This document shows, piece after piece, positions 32,852 to 43,853 of a stretch of DNA of 64,000 nt. A program made the position numbers and the translations under genes. Below the pieces are notes generated by a model. It made no database searches. It worked only from the letters and a program-made list of their open reading frames with translations, and was not told the origin of the DNA. The stretch covers positions 3,916,651 to 3,980,650 of the forward strand of contig JAVMKO010000003.1 of the NCBI GenBank assembly GCA_032164245.1, read 5' to 3'. Within the stretch, counting starts at the first letter, position 1. The number at the start of each line of letters is the position of its first letter. The DNA is from Sternotherus odoratus (Eukaryota; Chordata; Testudines; Kinosternidae).

Positions 32852-33901
32852 TAGGCTGACCATATTTCCTTTAGACAAAAACGGGACATTGGGAGGGCAA
32901 AAACGGGACAGGGTGTGGGGGGGGGGCATGGCCCCACCTGGGCCCCCCAGCACCGGGCGGGGGGGAGGCAGAGGGAGGTTGGGGGGGATGGATGGAGGAA
33001 TAAGCAGAACAGGGATGGGGGATGAAGAGGATGGAGGGAGAGAGAGAGAAGGGGGGATGAGGGATGAAGATGATGGAGGGAACGGAGGGAGAGAAGGCAC
33101 GAAGGTGAGAAAGGGAGAGGATGGATGGATGAGAGAAGAGATGGGGGTAGGGAGCAGGGTGGATGGAGGAGGCAAGGGACAGCGAGAAGGAGGGATGGAG
33201 AGAAGGGAGATGGAAGAGGAGGCAGTGGACGGAGGGAGAGAGAGAAGGGAGGAAGGGAGGGATGGAGAAGGGGGATAGAGGGAAGGAAGAGAGGGATGGA
33301 GGGATAGAGAGAAGGGAGGAAGGAAGGGATGGAGGGATGGAGAAGGGGATAGAGAGAAGGGATGGAGGAAGTGAGAGGAGGCAGTGGACAGAGGGAGAGA
33401 GCAGGGAGGAAGGGGGGGATGGAGAGAAGGAGGAATAGAGAGGAGGAGGCTGCAGCGGGCGACGGGCTGGAGGAGGCGGCAGATCAGAGCTGTCAGGAGC
33501 CGCAGCTGGGAGCGGAGCGAGCCGGCGGGGGGGCTGCCGGCCAGGTTTTCTGAAGAGAGAAGGGACGGAGGGAGTGAGAGGAGGCAGTGGACAGAGGGAG
33601 AGAGCAGGGAGGAAGGGGGGGATGGAGAGAAGGGAGGGAAGGAGGAATAGAGAGGAGGAGGCTGCAGCGGGCGACGGGCTGGAGGAGGCGGCAGATCAGA
33701 GCTGTCAGGAGCCGCAGCCGGGGGCCGAGCGAGCCGGCGGCGGCGGCAGCGGAGGGGGGGACGTTTTATGATTCCATGTTTTTTCTGAGTCTTGCCCCAA
33801 AAACGGGACAAAATTGATATTTTGGTCAAAAAGACGGGACGGTTAAAAAACATTAAAAAAACGGGACTGTCCCGTTCAAAACGGGACGTATGGTCAGCCT
33901 A
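32852..33901. mobile_element. hAT-type non-autonomous element with a long purine-rich core (1050 bp)
   Basis: Ends TAGGCTGACCATA and TATGGTCAGCCTA are perfect 13-bp inverted repeats. Exact 8-bp repeats CTCAGACC flank them (32844-32851 and 33902-33909). Subterminal 'aaaacgggaca' blocks occur at both ends. From about 32980 to 33460 the + strand is overwhelmingly A/G. A 203-bp direct duplication follows (first unit from about 33381, second from 33584). The long minus-strand Ser/Pro/Leu frame is a by-product of this composition. No transposase. Confidence 0.93.
33381..33765 (+). repeat. 203-bp tandem duplication within the purine-rich element
   Basis: 'gcagtggacagagggagaga', 'ggaatagagaggaggaggct' and 'gcgggcgacgggctggagga' recur at a constant 203-bp offset apart from small indels; the second unit stops near 33765. 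A shorter related block lies at 33218. Confidence 0.88.
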
Positions 33902-33909
33902 CTCAGACC

Positions 33910-35332
33910 CCACAAAGGTCCCTCGTGCGCCAGCCTGACCCACTGCACTTTTCAAGACCAAGACCTTGCAAACCTGAGAGGTTTCGCTCTGTTGCTGGTG
34001 GGCTGATAACCTCGGTGCTCTGACTTGTCCTCTCCCCAAAGCCCTTTCTTTCACTGGGTGCCCTGCCCCAGTTGCATTCATTGTCTTTTGGTAGAGTCCC
34101 TCCAATTAATTCATCTGCATTGCATCAGCCTTTGAATTTGGTGTCTGGGGCTCTCTGCTAACAGCGATAGGTATTAGACTGTTGGCTATTTCCCAAGGGG
34201 GTGATAGGAACCCCACTGCTTGGCATTTAAAACTCGGCCGGACAAAACACTAGAAAACACAGTGCGGGGAACAATCCTGCAAGAGGCCCCAGAGGATGGA
34301 TGGACAAATGGATGATCTTTCCATCTCTCAATTTCTAGGTGTGGGAATATTCCCGACTCACATGTTTTCAGGACCCAGGTGTGTCCCTGATTTCTGCCTG
34401 TTGCAGTAGTGCTGACAATGTACTCTGTGCTATCCAGGGTGCAAAGACAAGCTCACTTGGGCTAACCCCAAATATTCAAAAATCAACGAGTCAGGCTCTA
34501 AAAACCATGACATTTGTCTTTAAAAATCATGAGTGGCTTTGTTTTTAATGATACATTTTGAATCTTTTTCTTTGCCTTTTGGTGCTGGAGCCTTTTGAGG
34601 TTTTATTTTTTCAAGATTATCTCTGCCACCACACGGGCTAGACCCATTCTTTTCTTTTTGAATGCAAGTTGAGATTCTCCTGAAATAACATGGCTCCAGG
34701 AGCTGGGACTTTAAGAAAACAAAACCCAATAATTATCACAAGACCGGTGATAAAATCGTAAGAGTTGGCAACACAAGAAAGTGTAATTCTATGAAGGGAC
34801 CTGAGCTGAACCTACCCAAACATGCTCTCTTAACATTACAGCTTATTTTTTTAACAGCATTTGTTTGTGAATTTCCTTTAGTGTTTGTCCCAAAGGCTAG
34901 ATTATACCCCCGATTATTATTAATGTATTATTAATGTATGTTAATGTGGCCCCCAGCTAGGCCCAGGCAGTGTACGGGAGGCAACTGCCTGAAAATAGTC
35001 CTGTGTCAGGTCAGGCAAAGGAATGTTTTAATATTTAAATTACGGTAATACCTTCGAGCCCCAGGCACAGACCAGGGTCCCGATGTGCTCAGCACTGTAC
35101 AAACACCAAACAAAAAGACAGTCTCTGCCCCGAAAGCTGACGATCCACAGGCCTGAACCTGCACTGTTGCCTGAAAGGCAGCGTACTCTGTACATTAGCA
35201 CTCAAATGCAGCCACCTCTGGGGTGGGAGGGAGCAGACAACCAATATCTAGCAAAATAGTGGAGAAGGGGAACAGGCTGAGGACACAGGGGCAAACCCCA
35301 TGTCTTACAAGAAATCCTTGGCGCATTTAATG
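33910..35332. other. Intronic stretch with an L2-type tail, otherwise unassigned
   Basis: A reverse L2/MIR-type tail ('gatgtgctcagcactgtaca') lies at about 35050-35150. The rest is anonymous, AT-rich at 34500-35050. Confidence 0.4.
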
Positions 35333-35426
35333 TCATAGAATCATAGAATCATAGAATATCAGGGTTGGAAGCGACCTCAGGAGGTATCTAGTCCAACCCC
35401 CTGTTCAAAGCAGGACCAATCCCCAA

Positions 35427-35939
35427 CTAAATCATTCCAGACAGGGCTTTGTCAAGCCTGACCTTAAAAACCTCTAAGGAAGGTGATTCTACCACCTCCC
35501 TAGGTAACCCATTCCAATGCTTCACCACCCTCCTAGTGAATTTTTTTTCCCTAATATCCAATCTAAACCTTCCCCACTGCAACTTGAGACCATTACTCCT
35601 TGATCTGTCATCTGGTACCACTGAGAACAGTCTAGATCCATCCTCCTTAGAACCCCCTTTCAGGTAGTTGAAAGCAGCTATCAGATCTCCCCTCAGTCTT
35701 CTCTTCTGTAGACTAAACAATCCCAGTTCTCTCAGCCTCCCCTCATAAGTCATGTGCTCCAGGCCCCTAATCATTTTTGTTGCCCTTCTCTGGACTCTTT
35801 CCAATTTTTCCACATCCTTTTTGTAGTGTGGGCCCCAAAACTGGGCACAGTACTCCAAATGAGGCCTCACCAATGTCGAATAGAGGGGAACAATCACATC
35901 CTTCGATCTGCTGGCAATGCCCCTACTTATACAACCCAA
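35427..35939 (-). pseudogene. CR1 ORF2 C-terminal fragment
   Basis: 170 codons reading to the normal end of CR1 ORF2. Recognisable blocks are [20 protein letters not shown] (about 20-39), [20 protein letters not shown] (about 43-62) and [16 protein letters not shown], the conserved thumb and C-terminal segment of CR1 RTs. The frame is offset from the upstream RT core by a frameshift near 35930, so no single protein can be made. Confidence 0.88.
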
Positions 35940-36823
35940 AATGCCATTAGCCTTCTTGGCAACAAGGGAAACTGTTGACTCATATCCAGCTTCTCATCCA
36001 CTGTAACCCCTAGGTCCTTTTCTGCAGAACTGCTGCCCAGCCATTCGGTCCCTAGTCTGTAGCAGTGCATAGGATTCTTCCATCCTAAGTGCAGGACTCT
36101 GCACTTCTCCTTGTTGAACCTCATCAAATTTCTTTTGGCCCAATCCTCTAATCTGTCTAGGTCCCTCTGTATCCTATCCCTACCCTCCAGCGTATCTACC
36201 GCTCCTCCCAGTTTAGTGTCATCTGCAAACTTGCTGAGGGTGCAGTCCATGCCATCCTCCAGATCATTGATAAAGATATTGAATAAAATCAGCCCCAGGA
36301 CCGACCCTTGGGGCACTCCGCTTGATACCGGCTGCCAACTAGACATGGAGCCATTGATCACTACCCGTTGAGCCCGACGATCCAGCCAGCTTTCTATCCA
36401 CCTTATGGTCCATTCATCCAGCCCATACTTCTTTAACTTGCTGGCAAGGATATTGTGGGAGACGGTATCAAAAGCTTTGCTAAAGTCAAGGAACAACACA
36501 TCCACTGCTTTCCCCTCATCCACGGAGCCAGTTATCTCATCGTAGAAGGCAATTAGGTTAGTCAGACATGATTTGCCCTTGGTGAATCCATGCTGACTGT
36601 TCCTGATCACTTTCCTCTCCTCTATGTGCTTCAGGATTGATTCCTTGGGGACCTGCTCCTTGATTTTTCCAGGCATTGAGGTGAGGCTGACTGGCCTGTA
36701 GTTCCCCAGATTCTCCTTCTTTCCTTTTTTAAAGATGGGCACTACATTAGCCTTTTTCCAGTCATCTGGGACCTCCCCCCGATTGCCATGAGTTTTCAAA
36801 GATAATGGCCAATGGCTCTGCAA
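35927..36823 (-). pseudogene. CR1 reverse transcriptase core fragment
   Basis: 298 codons with the canonical non-LTR RT blocks: NYRPVSLTS at about 41-49, [12 protein letters not shown] at 112-123 (the first catalytic Asp region), [10 protein letters not shown] at 168-177 and the catalytic FADD at 199-202. The catalytic aspartates are retained. The frame is entered by frameshift near 36770-36800 and left by another near 35930. It is the best preserved RT segment in the window, but is dead as a protein because the flanking frames are broken and the endonuclease is absent. Confidence 0.92.
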
Positions 36824-37010
36824 TCACATCAGCCAACTCCTTTAGCACCCTCAGATGCAGCGCGTCTGGCCCCATGGACTTGTGCTCGTCCAGCTTTTCT
36901 AAATATTCCCAAACCACTTCTTCCTCCACAGGGGGCTGCTCACCTCCTCCCCATGCTGTGCTGCCCAGTGCAGGAGTCTGGGAGCTGACCTTGTTCATGA
37001 AGACAGGCAA
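36762..37010 (-). pseudogene. CR1 ORF2 fragment upstream of the RT core
   Basis: 82 codons including [20 protein letters not shown] and [20 protein letters not shown], the segment that precedes the RT palm in CR1-type elements. The frame breaks near 36770 relative to the core. Confidence 0.85.
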
Positions 37011-37028
37011 AAAACAGCATTGAGTACA

Positions 37029-37322
37029 TTAAGCAATGAGTACATTTGCTTTTTCCACATCCTCTGTCACTAGGTTGCCTCCCTCATTCAGCAAGGGGCC
37101 CACACTTTCCTTGACTTTTTTCTTGTTGCTAACATACCTAAAGAAACCCTTCTTGTTACCCTTAACATCCCTTGCTAGCTGCAACTCCAAGTGTGATTTA
37201 GCCTTTCTGATTTCACTCCTGCATGCCTGAGCAATATTTTTATATTCCTCCCTAGTTATTTGCCCAATCTTCCACTTCTTGTAAGCTTCTTTTTTTGCAT
37301 TTAAGATCAGCAAGGATTTCAC
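37029..37322 (-). pseudogene. CR1 ORF2 linker fragment
   Basis: 97 codons with AYKKWKIGQITREEYKNIAQ, AKSHLELQLARDVKGNKKGF and NKKKVKESVGPLLNEGGNLV, the region between endonuclease and RT in CR1 ORF2. A break separates it from the fragment at 36762-37010. Confidence 0.85.
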
Positions 37323-37349
37323 TGTTCAACCAAGCTGGTCACCTGCCAT

Positions 37350-37394
37350 ATTTACTATTCTTTCGGCCCAGAATTTACTATTCTTTCTGTCCCT
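37350..37394. repeat. 23-bp direct duplication at the CR1 truncation edge
   Basis: ATTTACTATTCTTTC occurs at 37350 and 37373. The first copy lies in CR1 sequence and the second just outside it. Confidence 0.75.
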
Positions 37395-38824
37395 GCAGAG
37401 CAGCTGAGATCTCTGTTTTTTCAACCCCTCCTCCCTCAGTGTCTAGGCTATTGAGTTAGATGTATCTGTGCTGGTAGGGTGCAGGGCTGAGTTGGCCCTT
37501 TCAGGATTTGGAGCTGTGGCTCCCGAGTCAGCCATCCGCTTTGGTTCTAGGAGCTGGTGACTATCCGTGGCAGTGGCGGTCCTGGGTCAGAGGGCTTGCG
37601 ACACGTGTATCTGGCTCCTAAGCGGTTTTTGTAGGATATAAGGACAAGGAGAGTGGGCGTGGGGAGGCGGGGAAGGGCTGCCGCTAACATAGTGCAGTCT
37701 CCCACAGTCCATGTTCAGGTACCGGGGAGGTCTACTACAGCACAGCAAAAACTACCAGCGTGAGCCAGAGTTGGCCTGGTTTAATCTCGATCTTTGGTGA
37801 GCCACTCAGGCCTGGCTCTAGGCACCAGCCTAGGAAGCATCTGTTTGGGGCGGCTCCCGGCAGGGGGCAGCTTTCTGTCCACTCATAGGGCGGTTCACTC
37901 CGCTCCAAATGTTTTTTTCTTGCTAGGGGTGGCCAAAAGGGTAGAGCCGGCCCTGGCACCGCTAAAAAGAAACAAACAGGAGGAGGATGTAGGACTGTGG
38001 ACGAGATCCATGCTCCGCCAAGTCCTGGCATCCGGTCTCCAGCAGTGGCCAGCGCAGGATACTTCTGACAAAGCTGTAATCTCCATCGTGCAGTAGTATC
38101 TCACAGAAGGAAATTCCTTCCTGACCCACCTGGTGGTCAGGTTCTGCCCTGGAGCATGTGACCTGCTGTTCTGTTGGGACGGCAGATCTCCATGTCAGGA
38201 GGATTCAGCCTCCTTTATGTTTTATCGCCAGCAACTCCCAGGGAAATCGAGAACTTGGAAATGGAGACCAAAATGACAAAGCATGGTTCCCATAGCAACA
38301 CACTCTCTATATCTGCAGCAGTAGCAGAGTAACCCCTATAGGCTCTGAGTGAAAACCCACTTAATTAACCAAGTTATTTACGGTTTGTGCAAATCCCAAA
38401 TTAAAGATTTTGTTTTTTATGTTCAAATGCTGCTGTTTGCTGCCTGGAACATTACCCAGATGGAGTAACAGAGAACTGGAACCTCAGCATATCCTGATAC
38501 TGCACATTACATTGCCGCAGTCAATACCACTTGCCCAATTCCAATCCCCTGGGACCAGTAACCGTTTTTTCCTTGACCAGCCAGGGATATTCCCTTCCCT
38601 GCAGCTCTGCTTCCCCCTCACCACACAGAGAGCAATGAGAATCATTTGTGCTTATCAGGCCAGATTCTCAAAGAGACAGCGCGCACTGGATTGTCAATGG
38701 AGCGCAGACACCCAGCAGCTCCTAGTATGATGTTTGCCACCAGATTTTCCGACGCCTCCCGTTCAGGAGCCTGAATGAGATGGAGTACTTCTGAAAACCT
38801 CACTCACCAAGCTATTGTCCTAGT
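37395..38824. other. Intronic stretch, nothing firmly recognised
   Basis: Mostly anonymous. A 'gaaattccttcctgaccca' phrase at 38110 resembles CR1-associated 3' sequence. Confidence 0.35.
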
Positions 38825-40090
38825 ATCATAGACTATCAGGGTTGGAAGGGACCTCAGGAGATTCTAGTCCAACCCCCTGCTCAAAGGAGGACCAACCCCA
38901 ACTAAATGATCCCAGCCAGGGCTTTGTCTAGCCGGGCCTTAAAAATCTCTCTTAAAAACTTCCACCACCTCCCTAGGGAACCCACTCCAGTGCTTCACCC
39001 CCTCCTAGTGAAACAGTTTTTCCTAATATCCAACGTAGACATCCCCCACTGCAACTTGAGACCATTACTCCTTGTTCTGTCATCTGATACCACTGAGAAC
39101 AGCTGAGCTCCATCCTCTTTGGAACCCCCTTTCAGGTAGTTGAAGGCTGCCATCAAATCACCCTTCACTTTTCTCTTCCGCAGACTAAACAAGTCCTGTT
39201 CCCTTCACCTTTTGTCATAAGTCATATGCCCCAGCCCCCTAATCATTTCCTTTGCCCTCTGCTGGACTCTCTCCAATTTGTCCACATCCTTTCTGTACTG
39301 GGCCCCCAAAAATATTGATGCAGTACTCCAGATGTGGCCTCACCAATGCTGAATAGAGGGGAATAATCACTTCCCTTGATCTGCTTGCAATGCTCCTACT
39401 AATGCAGCTCAATATGCCGTTATCCTTCTTGGCAACAAGGGCACACAGTTAACTCATATCCAGCTTCTCATCCACTGTAATCCCCAGGTCCTTTTCTGCA
39501 GAACTGCTGCTTAGCCATTCAGTCCCTAGTCTGTAGCAGTGCATGGGATTCTTTGGTTTTAAGTGCAGGACTCTGCACTTCTCCTTGTTGAACCTCATCA
39601 GATTTCTTTTGGCCCAATCCTCTAATTTGTGTAGGTCACTTTGGACCCTATCCCTACCCTCTAGCGTATCTACCTCTCTTCCCAGCTTAGTGTCATCTGT
39701 GAACTTGCTGAGGGTGCAGTCCATCCCGTCTCCAGATCATTAGTGAGGATATTGAACAAAACTGGCCCCAGGACTGACCCCTGGGGCACTCCACCTGATA
39801 CTGGCTGCCAACTAGACCTCAGGTTGTTGATCACTACCCGTTGAACCCAGCGATCTAATCAGCTTTCTGTCCACCTTATAGTTCATTCATCCAGTCCATA
39901 CTTCTTTAACTTGCTGGCAAGAATATTGTGGGAAACATCCCACAGAGCCAGTTATCTCATCATGGAAGGCAATCAGGTTGGTCAGGCATGACTTGCCCTT
40001 GGGAAATCCATGCTGACTGTTCATGATCAGCTTCCTCTCCTCCAGTGCTTCCAAATGGATTCCTCAAGGACCTGCTCCCTGATTTTTCCA
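38825..40090 (-). mobile_element. CR1 LINE, antisense, decayed
   Basis: Same orientation and region as the copy at 35333, starting 'atagactatcagggttggaa' and running to 'ccctgatttttcca'. Minus-strand fragments at 38995-39192 and 39449-39724 ([11 protein letters not shown]..., [16 protein letters not shown]) show the RT with the catalytic motif region altered to FTDD. Relative to 35333 it lacks about 70 bp near 39938 ('gggaaacatcccacagagcc' joins sequences that are separated in the other copy). More diverged, so likely older. Confidence 0.9.
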
Positions 40091-40099
40091 CAGAATGAT

Positions 40100-40265
40100 T
40101 ATCCGGAGATGTCAAAGTGCATTCCAAACATGAGTAAGCAACGTTATCCTCACTTTTCAGATGAGGAAACTGAGGTACAGTTCTGAGCCATGTAGAAAAT
40201 CAACAACAGAGCTACAATAGAACCCAGGAGTCCAGACTCCCTATCCCTTGCCCTGAGCACCTTGC
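40100..40265 (-). repeat. MIR-like SINE, reverse orientation
   Basis: 'gttatcctcacttttcagat', 'gaggaaactgaggtacagtt' and 'agaacccaggagtccagact' are the reverse MIR core. It abuts the CR1 5' truncation point. Confidence 0.75.
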
Positions 40266-40661
40266 CAAGATAGGATGGGGACTTTGGCTAGGTAGTAGTA
40301 ATAATCATGATAAACTTTTAATCAAAATACTTTATAAGCGCTCTGTAGGGATTCCTTATTTATCCCTCGAATGCAGCCACCTCTGTGGTGGAACACAGTA
40401 GCCATTTAACCGTTCACAACAACATACTTCAAAGTAGTTTAGGACGAGCAGTAAAGAAGAATGCATCCCATTGCAACTGCAGAGGGATTTTAGGTAGGAA
40501 TTATTTACTTATCCAAGCTAGAATTTAGGCGGAACACCAGAGTTTGTGCTCTTACACTAGTGAAAAGTCGGATTGTCACATCTTTGGCTTTACGTGGCCA
40601 GTCACACCGTTCAGGAGCATTAGCTCAGTACTGAGACAGCCATGCTCTTTACTGCAGCCCT
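40266..40661. other. Intronic stretch, nothing recognised
   Basis: Anonymous sequence between a MIR and a small MITE. Confidence 0.4.
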
Positions 40662-40751
40662 CAGAGTGACCAGACAGCAAGTGTGAAAAATCGGGATGTG
40701 GGTGGGGGATAATAGGAATCTATAGAAGAGCCTATAAAATCGGGTCACCCT
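40662..40751. mobile_element. Small GGGTGACCAG-family MITE, internally deleted
   Basis: 'cagagtgaccagacagcaag', 'gtgaaaaatcgggatg' and the end 'aaatcgggtcaccct' match the copy at 10362 with a shorter middle. A 6-bp repeat AGCCCT directly flanks both ends (40656-40661 and 40752-40757), possibly part of a decayed 8-bp target duplication. Confidence 0.75.
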
Positions 40752-40757
40752 AGCCCT

Positions 40758-41384
40758 GTACCTCTTGCCTTCATTGCCCATCCAAGCCATGACCCGGCCT
40801 GATGGTGCGTAGCTCACGTTCTCTGACCTGCTCCCAGCATGGACCATGGGAAGCTGGGATGCGGAAGCCGCCTCTCCTTAGTAATTTTTCTAGGATGAAC
40901 CATCTTCCTGGTGGCCAGGGGACAGTTTCTCTGCTGTGTTGGCCCAGTGGGATGCCCTAGTCCACATTGGTCATGTGCTTCTTCCGGCATTCGTGGCCCC
41001 GGCCTAGTCAGCAGCAGCCCAATTACCCAAGCCACAGTAGGGCCAATTAAGACAACACTCGTCATCTTTCAACCCAGTAATAGGGCGCCGGGAGAATTGG
41101 TTGGGGGAGAGGGAGGGGTTTGGTCTCTTCTGCCTTAGCAGAGCTCCAGCTGTATCATCAGGAGCTTTCTTCAGTGTTGCTGCGCCCTGACTCCTTGACA
41201 AGACAGCGCTGAGGGAAGAGGTGGAACTCTGGGCAGGACAGGGGCATCGTCCTACTCTGCCTTTATTTCTGTATTGGGGGGTGAGCCGATCAAGGCGAGA
41301 GAGTCTGTGAAGGGTGTTGGGAATTATTTCTGCAATGTTTCATTTAAGGAGCAGAGGTGCAGTAGAGGCCTGAGCATGGGGCAG
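40758..41384. other. Intronic stretch, nothing recognised
   Basis: Anonymous sequence. Confidence 0.4.
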
Positions 41385-41525
41385 GGGACCATGAACTCCA
41401 GGGTTGTATTCCTGGTTCTGCCACCGACTCACTTTGTGGCCCTGGCCACATCTCTTCCCCGGGCTGTGTCTGCATTGCCCTGTCTGTGGCAGGGGGATAG
41501 TGACCTGCCTCATGCAGAGGATTGA
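41385..41525 (+). repeat. MIR-like SINE fragment, forward
   Basis: 'aactccagggttgtattcct', 'ggttctgccaccgactcact' and 'tgtggccctggccacatct' follow the MIR 5' to core order. Confidence 0.6.
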
Positions 41526-41867
41526 TTCATATCAAATTGTGGCTGCCCCGGTTGCTTGGGTGGTGGCCACCATCTCAGTTCCTGTGTTTTCCTGATTGCA
41601 GGGATAGCTCCCTTCCAATGCTGCTTATGTTGCCTTGGTCCCATTCCTCCCATTGCTCGGTGACTGGCAGACCATGCTGGGGGCAGGGAGGGGGGGATTG
41701 CTTAGGGCACTTCTGAAGGGTGGAGCAGCAGGCATGCACCTCTTGTCTGTGCATCCTCAGAGCTCCCTGTGGGGCAGGTTGGCTCCCCTCTTCCCTGTAC
41801 TCAGAACTGGGGCTAAATGACAAATCAGAGCTCTTAATATTGTCACAGTGTGTCAAAGGTGTACTTA
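41526..41867. other. Intronic stretch, nothing recognised
   Basis: Anonymous sequence. Confidence 0.4.
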
Positions 41868-41975
41868 GATTGCAAGCTCCGTGGGGCAGGGACTGTCCTT
41901 ATGCTCTGTGTTTGTACAGCAGTTAGCACCATGGGGGCACCGATCCATGACGAGGCACTACTGCAGAATAAACAG
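41868..41975 (+). repeat. L2/MIR-type 3' tail
   Basis: 'ttagattgcaagctccgtgg', 'ggcagggactgtccttatgc' and 'tttgtacagcagttagcacc' form the clearest copy of this tail in the window. Confidence 0.65.
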
Positions 41976-43019
41976 GGCTTCCGACTGCAAGTATTAACAG
42001 AGAACCCCGATGAAACACTCCCCGTTTTTTAAAAGAAGAAATGGGTGTTTCGCCAATGAAAACACTCAACGTGGTTATTCGATTTGCGTGGGCTTCACAT
42101 CTCTTTCCCAGTGCAGGTTGTTTAAACAGGTAATCTCCCTGCTCCCTGGCATGTATCTAAAAGGCTTGTTTGTACAGAGTGGTTATGCCAACGCTAGGGG
42201 TAAGATGCACGTGTGTGGTGCATTCATTTGTCCATGGAGCTCCTGCTGGTGTGTTTGAAAGGTTCGCTAGTGTGCTTTAAGCTAATGCTGTCTGAAACAG
42301 CACTATGTGTGTATGTAAAAAGAGAGCCCTGAAAACCTCTGATTTTTGGACATTGACACAGAACTCAAAAACTGCTAAAACCAAAACCCTCAAAATGAAA
42401 TGAATAAACCCCCCAAAACAGAAGCCCTAAATAAATATAGTACAGTTATTTCACATGCTCTGAGGTGATGTAATCAAAGAGCCTGTCGTAGTGCATGAGA
42501 GAAGTGGGGCAGATGACATTCCCGTGGGAACTTTAGCTTTGTGTCCCTTGACTTCCCTACAACTAATACCTGAACCCTAAAAAGTGTGTGTGCTTACAAA
42601 AGGGGTCTGGGTAAAAATGGCCCCTGTTGACTCCACAGGTCACTTCCCTGTGTGTCTTCGAGACAGATCCCTGCAGAACCAAGCCAGCTGGGTTCTTTTC
42701 TGCCTTCTTAGCAGCAACGTTGTCAGCCAAGGTCCAGCCACGGAATCCTTCTCACCAGCGCTAGAGGAGGCAGGGAGATCCCAGGCAGGAGTGATTTTTT
42801 GGAAGTGTGCAAGTTTGGTTTTCAAGTCATTGAGGGAGAATAAAGGCCCGATCCTGCTTCCATTGGAGTCGCTGCCAAAAGTCCCTTTTCCTATATGGGG
42901 AGCAGGAGCAGGTCCTAAATATGGAGACCTGTAATTGACCTGATCGAAATTCCATTGGAGGCAGTGGGAGTCTTTTCACAGGCTGTAGTGGATTTTAGAG
43001 ATGAAATATTTTTTCTGAA
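41976..43019. other. Intronic stretch, nothing recognised
   Basis: Anonymous; locally A-rich at 42350-42440. Confidence 0.4.
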
Positions 43020-43217
43020 TACATGGGTGGCTTGGCCCCTGAGTTCTACTCCCTGCTCAGCCATGGGCCTACTGAGCAACCTTGCGGAAGTTGCATTATC
43101 TCTGCTTGGCTCACTTTCCCCATCTGTAAAATGAGGATAATGATGCTTACTTCCTTCGTAAATTACTTTGTGATCCACTGATGAAAAGTACTAGATAGCA
43201 CTTGCTATCATTATTAC
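43020..43217 (+). repeat. MIR-like SINE, forward, with a hAT inserted in its tail
   Basis: 'ctgagttctactccctgctc', 'ccccatctgtaaaatgagga', 'taatgatgcttacttccttc' and 'gatgaaaagtactagatagc' are in MIR order. Its AT-rich tail 'atcattattac' provides the target duplication of the adjacent MITE, so the MIR is older. Confidence 0.75.
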
Positions 43218-43845
43218 TAGGGTCCTACCAAATTCACTGTCCATTTTGGTTAATTTCACAGTCCCAGGATTTTAAAAATCATGAATTTCATGATTTCAGC
43301 TACTGAAATCTGAATTTCACGGAGGTGTAGTTGTAGGGGTCCTGACCCAAAAAGGAGTTTGCAAGGTTAATGTAGGGCAGGTTGTGATACTGCTGCTCTT
43401 ACTCCTGCGCTGCTGCTGGCGGCGGCGCTGCCTTCAGAGCTGGGCAGCTGGAGAGCGGCGGCTGCTGGCCGGGAGCCCAGCTCTGACGGCAGAGCCACCG
43501 CCAGCAGCAGCCAAGAAGTAAGGATGACGTGGTGCGGACCTTAACTTCTGTGCTGCTGCTTTCAGAGCTGGGCCCTGCATCAGCAACCACCGCTCTCCAG
43601 CCTCCCAATTCTGAAGGCAGCACAGAAGTACGGGTGGCAATACTGCGACCCCCCTAATATAACTTTGCACACACACCCGAAACTCCCTTTTGGTTCAGGA
43701 CCCCCAATTTGAGAGACGCTGGTCTCCCCCGTGAAATCTGTATAGTATAGGATAAAAGCCCACAAAAGACCAGATTTCATGGTGGGAGACCAGATTTCAC
43801 AGTCAGTGACACATTTTTGGTGGCCATGAATTTGGTAGGGCCCTA
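43218..43845. mobile_element. hAT-like MITE, copy 2 of the TAGGGCCCTACCAAATTC family
   Basis: Ends TAGGGTCCTACCAAATTC and GAATTTGGTAGGGCCCTA are inverted with one mismatch. Exact 8-bp repeats ATTATTAC flank it (43210-43217 and 43846-43853). It shares subterminal and central blocks with 6830-7463 and has a similar length (628 vs 634 bp). No coding capacity. Confidence 0.94.
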
Positions 43846-43853
43846 ATTATTAC

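Larger units (their letters stand above)
35333..37372 (-). mobile_element. CR1 LINE, antisense, 2 kb, longest copy in the window
   Basis: The 3' end at the left has three CATAGAAT octamers, then 'atatcagggttggaagcgac'. Reading leftward on the minus strand, it holds the region upstream of RT, the RT core and the C-terminal domain of CR1 ORF2 in four overlapping broken frames (listed separately). The 5' end, with the endonuclease and ORF1, is missing, as usual for 5'-truncated CR1 copies. A 23-bp duplication marks the truncation edge. Confidence 0.95.

Noticed and set aside
32729..33853. 374-codon minus-strand frame, the longest in the window
   Set aside because: It is the complement of the purine-rich core of a hAT element and encodes mainly Ser, Pro and Leu repeats; its ends coincide with the transposon, not with gene signals.
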